From: Chitinophaga sancti
GTDB lineage: Bacteria; Bacteroidota; Bacteroidia; Chitinophagales; Chitinophagaceae
Length of the DNA: 64,000 bases
Assembly: GCF_034424315.1 (NCBI RefSeq)
Contig: NZ_CP139972.1
Span: 124,001-188,000 of the forward strand
Reading direction: 5' to 3'
Under the pieces are notes generated by a model. That model was not told where the DNA came from, ran no database searches, and was given only the letters and a program-made list of their open reading frames with translations. Of this stretch, positions 7,714 to 16,602 are shown one piece after another (positions within the stretch are counted from its first letter, which is position 1; each line of letters begins with the position of its first letter). Position numbers and translations under genes: made by a program.

Positions 7714-10197
7714 ATGACAAACAAGCAGTATTTCCAAATGATGTTCCGGAACGCGCCCCTTTGGGTGGGCCTGATCGGGATACTTGTTTCCCTCGGATTT
7801 TATTTTGTTCCTGAATTGTTTCATGTTGAACAAACTGATTTTTTTGGCCTGTTCCTGACTAATTATGTATTTCTCCAGTTATATTTTGTCTTCCTCTGGG
7901 CATCCGGGAATTTTAAAAGGGGGAGAAAGGGCAGGAATACTTTTGCCATTTATACGACGCTTTGCCTGATCAGTTGTTTTTTGTTGAATAAGAGCGTGGG
8001 GATCTTTTCTGCTTCGGCAGGCTGGTGGGCGTTCATGCTGGCATTGTGTTGTATCAATCATATTGCGTATGGTTTTAAGGAGGTATTTCCGCCTGTGGTG
8101 AGGATGATCATGGCTTTTATACTGGGTATTGCAAGCTGTTGTTTTTTATACCTGGTTTTTTGTTTGTTGCCTGGTTACCTGTTTGGTGCCATTGGTGGCT
8201 TATTTTTCGGGATTGGCCTGCATGTTTTTATTCCTCTTTTATGTTTGATTTATAATATTAACCTGGCTTCAAAGTATGTATGGTTCAGGAAAAAGCAATT
8301 GTATGCTTACCTGGGCGGTATCGGGTTTGTAGTAGTGGTGATTGCCTTTTATATTGGGCTATGGTGTAATGCTGTTTCCTCCATCAACCGGGCGTATCTC
8401 ATGCCGGATAATGAAGAGCTGCCAGGCTGGGAAAATGTGGCCCGTAAAACGACAGCAAATGCGATGGTGGAAAGAGTACTGAAGGCAAAGCTGGTATACC
8501 AGGTGTCAGATATTGCTGACATGGACCTTATTGATGGAATTTTTGATAGGCCCCGTCAGAGCACGTTCTTCGATGCAAGGCAATTGCACGACCCTTTGAT
8601 CATGATCGCTTCTATGACAGGGATCTCTTACGTACCTGAAACAGAAGCCGCCAAAATACTCAGCGCAATGTTTGATTCCAGGCAGGAAACACAGGAACGC
8701 TTATGGAGCGGGGATCAGTTGTCTACCATCCAGGTGCATACCAATGCGGATATCTGGCCATCCTTACACATGGCTTATACAGAAAAGACACTCAATGTAT
8801 ATAGTGATGCGCCCAATGCAGGGAGCTGGAATAGCGAGGAGGCTATTTACAGATTTCATTTGCCGGAAGGAGGGGTGGTAACTTCATTATCTCTCTGGAT
8901 CAATGGCCGGGAAGAAAAAGGCGTGCTGACAACAAAGGAGAAAGCCACAGAGGCGTATAAAACAGTGGTGGGCAGGGAAGCGCGTGACCCTGGTGTGGTA
9001 CACTGGCAGGAAGGGAATACGGTGACTGTTCGGGTGTTCCCTGTTTCAGGACAGGAAAGCAGGCAGTTCAAAATCGGGATTACAGCACCATTGTTACAGG
9101 AAGGAACGCGACTTGTGTATCAGAACATCTGGTTCCAGGGACCGGATGCCGCGAATGCAAGGGAGGACGTTCATATTAATTTCCTGGAAAACCCGGTGGA
9201 GGTGGAATTACCTGGATTGTTCACCAGGACGCAAAATACATTTTCCAGTGTAGGGCCTTATGATGCGGACTGGCAGATCAGCTGTCTTGATCCGGGTGTG
9301 CACAGCAATTTGTTTAGTGCAAACGGGCAATCATATTTTGTGATGCCATATAAACCTGAAATGGGGGGCGCCTTTGTGAAAACTATTTATCTCGATATTA
9401 ACCAGTCATGGACCTTGGCGGAATTCAAGGCGATTAAAAACCTGCGTATTCCAATGAAGGTATATGCGGAAAACGGTTGGCAGCCTGCTACCGATGAATT
9501 GTTTGAGAACCTGCAAAAAGACCGCTACAGTTTATTCCCTGTATATAAAGTAGCTGACCGTGAAACAGCGTTGGTGATCACGAAAGGGAATGTAATGTCT
9601 CCTAACCTGGATGATCTGTCTGAAAGTACCTTTTATAAAGAGTTGCAGCATTCTTTCGGAACTCCAGGTAAGTTATTATTGTTTAACCTGGGTGGCGAAC
9701 TCTCTCCTTATATGCGAACATTGAAGGAATACCGCTTGTTCCGGTATGCAGAAGGAGATGTAAATGAGTTAGGCAAATTCATGTCATTAAAACAATTTCC
9801 TGCTGATATTGAGAACGATCACCGGGTAGTGATTGAACCCGCCGGTATAACGATCAATAAGGAAGAAAATGAGGGTCGGAGCAATGCGCCTGATCACCTG
9901 ATGCGGTTGTTTGCTTACAACCATATTATGCAAAAAATGGGGCCGCAGAAAGTTTCAGATACTTCGTTGATTGCGGCGGCAAAGGAGTCTTACATCGTGA
10001 CGCCTGTTTCCAGCCTGATTGTACTGGAAACACAAAAAGATTATGACCGTTTCAATATCCATGATGACATCAATAGTCTGAAGAATGCAGCCATACATGG
10101 CAAAGGTGCCGTACCGGAACCGCATGTATGGGCGCTGATCCTGATTGGCTTAGTTTGTATGCTTTGGTTTAAAAAGAAACGTGCTGCAGCGATATGA
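7714..10197 (+). CDS. XrtN-system VIT domain protein with PEP-type C-terminal sorting signal
   Basis: An 827-residue membrane protein. The first ~240 residues hold about seven or eight hydrophobic segments. A long extracytoplasmic part follows with a VIT (inter-alpha-trypsin inhibitor N-terminal) domain near residues 365-465 (FHLPEGGVVTSLSLWI, KEKATEAY). The extreme C-terminus is PEPHVWALILIG, a hydrophobic stretch and KKKR: a PEP-CTERM-like sorting signal. The adjacent exosortase of the N type, overlapping by 4 nt, is the expected processing enzyme, and a VIT-domain partner encoded beside XrtN is an established pairing. The Met at 7714 was preferred to one at 7591: the 41-residue extension would read through the upstream palindromes and precedes the first clear membrane segment. 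The cellular role is not known. Confidence 0.85.
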   Translation: MTNKQYFQMMFRNAPLWVGLIGILVSLGFYFVPELFHVEQTDFFGLFLTNYVFLQLYFVFLWASGNFKRGRKGRNTFAIYTTLCLISCFLLNKSVGIFSASAGWWAFMLALCCINHIAYGFKEVFPPVVRMIMAFILGIASCCFLYLVFCLLPGYLFGAIGGLFFGIGLHVFIPLLCLIYNINLASKYVWFRKKQLYAYLGGIGFVVVVIAFYIGLWCNAVSSINRAYLMPDNEELPGWENVARKTTANAMVERVLKAKLVYQVSDIADMDLIDGIFDRPRQSTFFDARQLHDPLIMIASMTGISYVPETEAAKILSAMFDSRQETQERLWSGDQLSTIQVHTNADIWPSLHMAYTEKTLNVYSDAPNAGSWNSEEAIYRFHLPEGGVVTSLSLWINGREEKGVLTTKEKATEAYKTVVGREARDPGVVHWQEGNTVTVRVFPVSGQESRQFKIGITAPLLQEGTRLVYQNIWFQGPDAANAREDVHINFLENPVEVELPGLFTRTQNTFSSVGPYDADWQISCLDPGVHSNLFSANGQSYFVMPYKPEMGGAFVKTIYLDINQSWTLAEFKAIKNLRIPMKVYAENGWQPATDELFENLQKDRYSLFPVYKVADRETALVITKGNVMSPNLDDLSESTFYKELQHSFGTPGKLLLFNLGGELSPYMRTLKEYRLFRYAEGDVNELGKFMSLKQFPADIENDHRVVIEPAGITINKEENEGRSNAPDHLMRLFAYNHIMQKMGPQKVSDTSLIAAAKESYIVTPVSSLIVLETQKDYDRFNIHDDINSLKNAAIHGKGAVPEPHVWALILIGLVCMLWFKKKRAAAI

Positions 10198-11459
10198 GGA
10201 TCCTTATACCTATATACCTCGTCCTCTTTTTCGCAGGCCTGCAGCACTTCTTTGACTGGCAGTCTGCCGGCTTCCTCCTGGGGCTGGCAGCCCTGCCTTT
10301 CACAACAGCATTTGATGCAGCAAGGAAAGGGAGCCGCCGGTATTTTTATATGTCACTTTCGGCCTTTGTACTGTTTTTGTTGGTACCGGTACATACTTTC
10401 TTTTATTTAAGTCTGATTTGTGCAATGGCCTTTTGCCTGGAAGTATATGTAGGCAGAATGAATTTGCTGCCTATGCTGGTGCTGATCTGTATGTCACCGA
10501 TCTTTGAGTGGTGGGCGGACCTGTTTACATTTCCCATTCGTTTACAGCTCACGTCCATTGCAGGGAATATGATCATGGGGGCCAAAGTAGAAGGGAATGT
10601 CATTAGTTGTAAGGGGCAGAATTTTTCTGTAGATCCGGCATGTATGGGTTTGCAGATGACGGTGACGGCGATGTTGTGTGGATTGATAATAATAGGGGGC
10701 TTACAGAAAAAGTATAGATTGTATCTATCGGGAGGAATGACCATTGCCTTATTGTGTGTGGCGTTTGGATTGAATGTGGTGGGTAACCTGATAAGGATCG
10801 TTTGCCTGGTGCAATTTGTGATCATGCCTGGCACGGTGATGCATGAGGTGATGGGATTGTTGTCTCTGGTCGTGTATGTATTATTGCCTTTTGGATTATT
10901 ATGTCATTATGTAATAAGGCGCGTAGGAAAGGAACGTGTGATGGAAAAGAGGATCTACCGGATCGTGCCGACTGGTCCTTTATTGTTGAGAAATGGGATA
11001 CTACTGGTCTGTATGAGTTGTGCGTGCTATATCAATCTGCGGCCCCGGCAGGTGGTAGCGCATGCCTTACCCTTAAAAGCTAAAGGTTATGCTGTGAAGC
11101 ATTTACCGGATAATGTGACGCAATTATATAATAAGGAAGCCCTGGTGTATGTGAAGTATATTCCTTCTTATTATCATTCGGAACATCATCCTATGCTCTG
11201 CTGGAAGGGGAGTGGTTATACCTTTGAAAAAGTGCGTGAACAAGTCTGGAATGGACAGGCGTTGTATAGCGCGGAATTGGTGAATGGTGATTCGATTTTG
11301 CATACAGCATGGTGGTATGCGAACGGGCAGCATCAATATATTAGCCAGTTGGCCTGGCGCTGGGACGCAATGAAGAATGGACAACAATATTCTTTGGTAA
11401 ATGTAACGGCAAAGGACGAGGCGACCCTGAGAAAGGTAATCAGGACACTTAATAATTAA
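10194..11459 (+). CDS. xrtN: Exosortase N
   Basis: A multi-pass membrane cysteine transpeptidase/protease expected to cleave the PEP-type tail of the protein encoded just upstream. The first ~250 residues are a set of hydrophobic helices carrying the exosortase triad: C150 in DPACMGLQ, R201 in GNLIRIVC and H217 in VMHEVMG. A final membrane segment near residue 265 is followed by a ~145-residue extracytoplasmic domain of unknown role, typical of exosortases with C-terminal extensions. The start codon overlaps the stop of the VIT gene (ATGA), so the two are translationally coupled. No other sorting-signal gene is visible in the window, which fits a dedicated one-enzyme one-substrate system. Confidence 0.88.
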   Translation: MRILIPIYLVLFFAGLQHFFDWQSAGFLLGLAALPFTTAFDAARKGSRRYFYMSLSAFVLFLLVPVHTFFYLSLICAMAFCLEVYVGRMNLLPMLVLICMSPIFEWWADLFTFPIRLQLTSIAGNMIMGAKVEGNVISCKGQNFSVDPACMGLQMTVTAMLCGLIIIGGLQKKYRLYLSGGMTIALLCVAFGLNVVGNLIRIVCLVQFVIMPGTVMHEVMGLLSLVVYVLLPFGLLCHYVIRRVGKERVMEKRIYRIVPTGPLLLRNGILLVCMSCACYINLRPRQVVAHALPLKAKGYAVKHLPDNVTQLYNKEALVYVKYIPSYYHSEHHPMLCWKGSGYTFEKVREQVWNGQALYSAELVNGDSILHTAWWYANGQHQYISQLAWRWDAMKNGQQYSLVNVTAKDEATLRKVIRTLNN

Positions 11460-11510
11460 GATTTGTTTTTTAAAAAATTACTTACCTTACTATGAATATT
11501 ATCGCCACGT

Positions 11511-12089
11511 ATGAATTTGCATTTGCTGACTGATGATCTCTTGCTCCGGCTATTGCAGGCTTCTGACGAACATGCATTCCGGGAACTATACCAGCGTTAT
11601 TGGAAGAAACTATTCACCACCGCCTGTTACAAATTAAAGAGTAAAGAAGCTGCGGAGGAGATCGTACAAAATATCTTTGTGAGTTTGTGGGAGAAGAGGG
11701 CCACATTACAAATTGACAACCTGGAAAACTATTTATTTATAGCTGTAAAATATAAGGTGATCAATTACGTGGAGTCACTGATGGTAAGGCAGGCCGGCCA
11801 AAAGCAGCTGGCGGGCAATACCACGGACGAATCTACGGAAGCAACGATCATGATCAATGATCTGCATGCTGCAATACAGCAAGCGTTGACACAGTTGCCG
11901 GCGAAGACGAGGGAGGTATTTACCATGAGTCGTTTTGAGAAGTGTTCAGTAAGAGAGATCGCCAGGCATATGAATTTGACAGAGAAGGCGGTGGAGTATC
12001 ATATAACACAGAGTTTGAAATTGTTGAGGGTGAGTTTGAAGGATTATATGGTAGTGGGTGTACCTTTGATCATAACATTACTTAAATAA
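11511..12089 (+). CDS. ECF-type RNA polymerase sigma factor
   Basis: A 192-residue sigma-70 family protein of the Bacteroidota FecI-like ECF class. Region 2 covers about residues 10-85 (HAFRELYQRYW, AAEEIVQNIFVSLW, ENYLFIAVKYKV). Region 4 covers about 120-180 (LPAKTREVFTMSRFE, SVREIARHMNLTEKAVEYHI, a helix-turn-helix). Its partner anti-sigma (FecR) follows after a terminator, and a TonB receptor with a signalling domain comes next, so it should drive transcription of the receptor/GH3 pair on sensing the imported ligand. It starts 51 bp after xrtN with no terminator between them, so some read-through is possible. Confidence 0.92.
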   Translation: MNLHLLTDDLLLRLLQASDEHAFRELYQRYWKKLFTTACYKLKSKEAAEEIVQNIFVSLWEKRATLQIDNLENYLFIAVKYKVINYVESLMVRQAGQKQLAGNTTDESTEATIMINDLHAAIQQALTQLPAKTREVFTMSRFEKCSVREIARHMNLTEKAVEYHITQSLKLLRVSLKDYMVVGVPLIITLLK

Positions 12090-12131
12090 TTATTTGCTGC
12101 ATTTCTCCGCTAATGGCGGAATAGCGCACCC

Positions 12132-12167
12132 AAAAAGGCTTCTACCGAAAGTGGAAGCCTTTTTTTT
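12132..12167 (+). terminator. Intrinsic terminator after the ECF sigma gene
   Basis: Stem GGCTTCTAC (12137-12145) pairs with GTGGAAGCC (12151-12159) with one wobble. The loop is CGAAA, and an eight-base T-run follows. It separates the sigma gene from the fecR gene, so the two are probably separate transcripts. Confidence 0.85.
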
Positions 12168-12244
12168 GCCCCTTCCAAATTTTTTTTTAAAAACTTTTAG
12201 GGGTTTTCATTGCTGAGCGGACTTTAATATTATAACTGCTATTC

Positions 12245-13246
12245 ATGAACCGAACCGAATTCCGTCTTTTCCTGAAACGTTACGCGGAGAACAAATGTAC
12301 TCCGGAGGAAATGACCCTGATAGACCACTGGTATGAACTGATCGGCGATGACGAACTGCTCGTGTCGATGCAGGACTATGAATGGCAGGCAACAGAAGAT
12401 CGCCTTTGGCAAAAGATCAGCGCGGGTACACAGCCTAAAAGATCAAACATGATCAAATGGCGCTGGGCCGCGGGTATCGCCGCTGCCATCTCCGGTATCA
12501 TCCTCGCGGGGATATTATTTACCCGGGCAGACAGCGATCCATACTATGCTGCCGCAGGCAACACCAAAGAATATAAAGAGATCAGGAATGACAGCAAAGC
12601 TAATCAACAGGTACGACTGGAAGATGGTACGACTGTCAACCTATATCCCGGTGCGGCAATGAAATATCCGCATCACTTTCACACCACAAAGAGAGAAGTA
12701 TACCTGAAGGGAAAAGCATTTTTCGACGTAGGAAAGGATGCCAACCGCCCTTTTTATGTATACAGCAACCGCCTCGTTACGCACGTACTGGGAACCAGTT
12801 TTACGATACAGCCAGCCCCCGCCACAGGGCAGGTGGAAGTATCCGTGCGTAGCGGCAAGGTGGAGGTGTATGAACAAACCGCTACCCCTGAAAAACACAT
12901 CGCAGGAGGGGTGATCCTTACGCCCAATCAAAGGGTACTATACCGCCAGAAAGAAAACTCCTTCCAGACGACCCTGGTGGAGAAGCCAGAACCGGTAGTA
13001 CCGGTGGCCGAGATGCCGGCCATGCAGTTCAGCGATGATGCACTGCGCACAGTTGTCAATGCACTGGGTAATTATTACGGGGTGGAGATTGTCGTTGAAA
13101 ATGACAGTCTGTACAATTGCCCTTTTACCGGCGCACTCACACAGCATGATCTGTATACCAGGCTGGATGTGGTATGCCAGACGATAGGGGCTACTTATGA
13201 AATAATAGGAACAAGAATTCTGATACGGGGCAAAGGATGTAAGTAA
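12245..13246 (+). CDS. FecR-family anti-sigma factor
   Basis: A single-pass inner-membrane protein that holds the ECF sigma factor and relays the signal from the TonB receptor. The cytoplasmic N-terminal segment (1-70) has the usual pattern CTPEEMTLIDHWY. One transmembrane helix follows at about 74-95. The periplasmic FecR domain spans about 120-220 (VRLEDGTTVNLYPGAAMKYP, REVYLKGKAFFDV, VLGTSFTI, VSVRSGKVEVY). A C-terminal DUF4974-type STN-like domain covers about 262-330 (FSDDALRTVVNALGNYYGVEI). Length and order are normal. The gene is followed by 420 bp with no gene before the receptor. Confidence 0.92.
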   Translation: MNRTEFRLFLKRYAENKCTPEEMTLIDHWYELIGDDELLVSMQDYEWQATEDRLWQKISAGTQPKRSNMIKWRWAAGIAAAISGIILAGILFTRADSDPYYAAAGNTKEYKEIRNDSKANQQVRLEDGTTVNLYPGAAMKYPHHFHTTKREVYLKGKAFFDVGKDANRPFYVYSNRLVTHVLGTSFTIQPAPATGQVEVSVRSGKVEVYEQTATPEKHIAGGVILTPNQRVLYRQKENSFQTTLVEKPEPVVPVAEMPAMQFSDDALRTVVNALGNYYGVEIVVENDSLYNCPFTGALTQHDLYTRLDVVCQTIGATYEIIGTRILIRGKGCK

Positions 13247-13666
13247 GAGTTTAGCTTAAAGAAGAAGTTTTAGAACAGCGCACAATGAAAGAGCCGGAGA
13301 GCATGATATACCCGGATAATTATCACTGATACAATTGACACGTTATGATCACCAAACAACTTTCCGGGTGAACAGGGAGGAGTATGTAGGGAAGGATCAC
13401 CTGCGCGCGCACAGGAATCACCCGCATATTTCATCTCAGCAAACAGGCACCTACTGCTATAGGCTCCTGTTGCATCAAAACATCGTACCCGTCCGAAGCA
13501 GGATAATGCATTAAGTTATCCATGCTACCCGGATCCCGGTGCGCTACAACTGCCATCTACCGCATAAAAAAAGCCAGCAATGCTGCTACATTACCGGCTT
13601 TTACTCCTTATGCAGGAAGGATTTTACCGCCAAACCATTTTTTAACGATCAAATCCACGTAAAAAT
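13247..13666. other. Long gene-free gap between fecR and the TonB receptor
   Basis: I see no credible coding sequence. Near the end, AAAAGCC (13569-13575) can pair with GGCTTTT (13596-13602), a weak terminator-like hairpin followed by only a short T-run. The rest is unremarkable mixed sequence. The promoter for the receptor gene, presumably recognised by the upstream ECF sigma, should lie here, but no distinct motif can be assigned. Confidence 0.4.
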
Positions 13667-16582
13667 ATGAAAAATAAGCAACTTGTTGCTTTAATGTTGC
13701 TCGCAATGAAAGTAACTGCTGTGCAAATCGCGCTATCTGTCATCCTGATGTATTCGGTTTATGCTTCGCCTTCAAAGGCGCAGACCATGCTGGACAAAAA
13801 AGTCACGCTCAATGCCGATAAAAAGGAACTTAAAAAAATCATTGCCGACATCCAGGGTCAAACCGGTGTCCGCTTTATATTCAGTGCAAGCGCTATCGGA
13901 ACTGAACGCATCATTAGCTTTAATGTCAAAGACCAGAAATTGAGTGTCTTCCTCCAGCAAATATTCCTTCCCCTTCACATTGGCTACAAGGTTGTAGAAG
14001 ATCAGCTGCTCCTTTACAATACCGACAATACCCCTGCCGACAAGGAAGGGTACATTTCCGGTACGGTAAAGAGTAACAAGGGGGAGTTCTTACCCGGCGT
14101 CACCATTCAGCTTAAAAATATCAATGCTTCCGCATTGACGGATGGCGCCGGTCGTTTCGAACTGAAAAAGGTTCCTGCGGGCACTTATACCATGAGCATC
14201 TCTTCTGTGGGGTTTATCGGTAAGGAACAACCCGTGACTGTGTCCGAAGGCCCTGTAAACCTCGCCATCGAACTCACAGAAGACGTACTGCAACTCTCCG
14301 GCGTAGTAGTTACCGGTGGTAATCCGAAAAAGAAGATCGAGTCCAGTGTAGCGATCACCACCGTGAGCAATAAAGATATTGAAACAAGAGCGCCACTCAA
14401 TGCCACCGACCTGCTGAAAGCTATTCCCGGTCTGACAGTAGAAAGCACTGGTGGCGATGGCCCGGGCAATGTATGGGTACGCGGCTTTCCGCAACAGGGT
14501 GGTTACATCTTCCTGGGTATTATGGAAGATGGATTGCCCGTGGTACCTACCGGTTTTAACTCTATTCCTTCTGCAGACCAATACTATAAAACTGACCTGA
14601 CCATCAAAGGCGTGGAAGCAATCAGGGGTGGCAATGCCGCGATTTTACTGAGCAATACACCTGGTGCTGTCGTGAACAACCTGAGCTATACAGGTGGCGA
14701 TCGTCAGTACGGTAAAGTGAAAGTAACTTCCGGTATGTCTCAATCCCTGTATCGTGTAGACTTCAATACCGGCGGCCACCTCAGCGATAATGTCAAGTAT
14801 AATATCGGGGGTTTCTATCGCACTGACAAAGGCGTGGTGCCTCCTTCCTATACTGCTAACCAGGGTGGACAGATCAAAGGTAATATGACCTTCGATTTTA
14901 AAAACAGGAATGGGTTTATCCGCGTATATGGTAAATACCTGAACGATAAAGTACAATGGATGCTGCCTTCTTACTACGCATATGATGGTAGTGGTAAACC
15001 TAAGCCACTTAACGGGTATGATCTCTTTTCACAATCTATGGCAACGCCTGATACCAAATGGAGTTATACTGATGCAGGTGGCACTTTACACAACTATGAT
15101 ATGGCTGATGGTATTCATACCAAACTCGGTTCCGGTGGCTTCCAATTCAACTATACTACAGACAATGGCTGGACCATTAATAACAATTTCCGTTATCAGT
15201 CTGCAAGCACTGCATATACTGTAGGGATCCCGGTTGGCGCTTCCCAGTGGAATGGTACTTCTACCTACTACCATTCAGATGGAAAGGCTGCGGCAATGAA
15301 AGCAGGTGATTACATCGTGAGCACCTATGCTATTGGTCAGCAAAATAAGGATAAGCAGATTATAGATTATCTCGATTTTAAAAAGAAAATCAATAAACAT
15401 TCCCTTACATTGGGTGCGGGCTTGTACCAGTTCAATGTAAACAACGGACCTAATTACAATTTCTTCTTCTTCCAGGAAATGAAAGAGCATGGCCGCCGCC
15501 TGCTGAGCAGTCCTTCAGGTGATGGTATGATCGCGTTGTCCGTAGCTTCACTGATCGGCAATACAAGAACCCTGTCAGCCTATGCAACAGATGAGATCAC
15601 ACTAAATGACAGGTGGAGACTGGATGTAGGTTTCAGACTTGATAATGATAATATTGATGGCAAACGTCCTTACTATGGAAAGGATGCTTCCGGTAATCCT
15701 GATCCTACTGTGGCTGCAAGCACTACTATCGCTGGCTACACGGCCTATACACAAAGCAATACCAACTGGGCGGCATCCCTGGGTATGAACTATAAGATCA
15801 GTAATGCGCTGGCAATGTTCGCACGTGCAACGAGGGCGTATAATGCACCGAATATCTCAGATTATAATGCAACCCAGTTTGATCCGGCTGCTATTAAGAA
15901 ACGCCCGGTTTACTTAGGAGAAGTAGGCGTGAAATATGCAGAAGGTCCGCTGTCGCTCTTTGCATCTGCAAGTTATTCAGCGATCAAAAATGTATCGCTC
16001 ACGATTGCAGTGCCCACCGCATCGGCAGGTTTACAGAGCCTCCTGTCATTCGGTTCTACCCGTACTTACAGTGCGGAGTATGAAATCTCTTACAGGCCTG
16101 TTAAGAACCTCGGCTTCCGTCTGACTGGTACACTGCAGGATTCAAGATATACGGATTACAAAGCATCCACCAATACCAACTCCGCTGTACTGGCAGAAAT
16201 GGGTGATACGACCTATAGTTTTACCGGTAAGAAAACAGAGCGTGTGCCAGCATTGAATACGGAGTTGTCAGTAACCTATGACCTGAAAGGCTTTAACCTG
16301 AACCTGTCTGCAAACTATATTGGCAGCCGTTTTACAGCACCATCAGATAGTTACAAACTGCCGGCTTATGTAACCATGAGAGCGGGTGCAGGTTATGATA
16401 TCTCAAAGAAAATAAATGTTCGCGTGTGGGCAGATAACCTGCTGAATACAAGAACCCTTACTGAAGGAGATGTGAGAGGTGACCAGTTCAGAAACTTTAG
16501 TACCGTTACAAAAGGTAGTGCCATGGCAGGAAGAACGATTTTGCCACGTAGCTTCTGGGCTTCTCTTTCCTATGAGTTTTAA
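13667..16582 (+). CDS. TonB-dependent outer-membrane receptor with N-terminal STN signalling domain (FecA-like)
   Basis: A 971-residue outer-membrane transporter. A signal peptide ends near residue 39 (ASPSKAQ). A secretin/TonB short N-terminal (STN) domain spans about 41-117 and is the part that talks to FecR. A carboxypeptidase-regulatory-like beta-sandwich (about 128-205, YISGTVKSNKGEFLPGVTIQL) precedes the plug (about 220-340, SVAITTVSNKDIETRAP, VWVRGFPQQG, GVEAIRGGNAAIL). The 22-strand barrel runs to the C-terminus, ending in aromatic LSYEF. The barrel resembles siderophore-type receptors rather than SusC, and no SusD gene follows. The next gene, a GH3 glucosidase 20 bp downstream, hints at a sugar or glycoside ligand. 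Ferric siderophore remains the main alternative. Confidence 0.9.
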   Translation: MKNKQLVALMLLAMKVTAVQIALSVILMYSVYASPSKAQTMLDKKVTLNADKKELKKIIADIQGQTGVRFIFSASAIGTERIISFNVKDQKLSVFLQQIFLPLHIGYKVVEDQLLLYNTDNTPADKEGYISGTVKSNKGEFLPGVTIQLKNINASALTDGAGRFELKKVPAGTYTMSISSVGFIGKEQPVTVSEGPVNLAIELTEDVLQLSGVVVTGGNPKKKIESSVAITTVSNKDIETRAPLNATDLLKAIPGLTVESTGGDGPGNVWVRGFPQQGGYIFLGIMEDGLPVVPTGFNSIPSADQYYKTDLTIKGVEAIRGGNAAILLSNTPGAVVNNLSYTGGDRQYGKVKVTSGMSQSLYRVDFNTGGHLSDNVKYNIGGFYRTDKGVVPPSYTANQGGQIKGNMTFDFKNRNGFIRVYGKYLNDKVQWMLPSYYAYDGSGKPKPLNGYDLFSQSMATPDTKWSYTDAGGTLHNYDMADGIHTKLGSGGFQFNYTTDNGWTINNNFRYQSASTAYTVGIPVGASQWNGTSTYYHSDGKAAAMKAGDYIVSTYAIGQQNKDKQIIDYLDFKKKINKHSLTLGAGLYQFNVNNGPNYNFFFFQEMKEHGRRLLSSPSGDGMIALSVASLIGNTRTLSAYATDEITLNDRWRLDVGFRLDNDNIDGKRPYYGKDASGNPDPTVAASTTIAGYTAYTQSNTNWAASLGMNYKISNALAMFARATRAYNAPNISDYNATQFDPAAIKKRPVYLGEVGVKYAEGPLSLFASASYSAIKNVSLTIAVPTASAGLQSLLSFGSTRTYSAEYEISYRPVKNLGFRLTGTLQDSRYTDYKASTNTNSAVLAEMGDTTYSFTGKKTERVPALNTELSVTYDLKGFNLNLSANYIGSRFTAPSDSYKLPAYVTMRAGAGYDISKKINVRVWADNLLNTRTLTEGDVRGDQFRNFSTVTKGSAMAGRTILPRSFWASLSYEF

Positions 16583-16602
16583 TATACCTCAAAATACACA
16601 AC

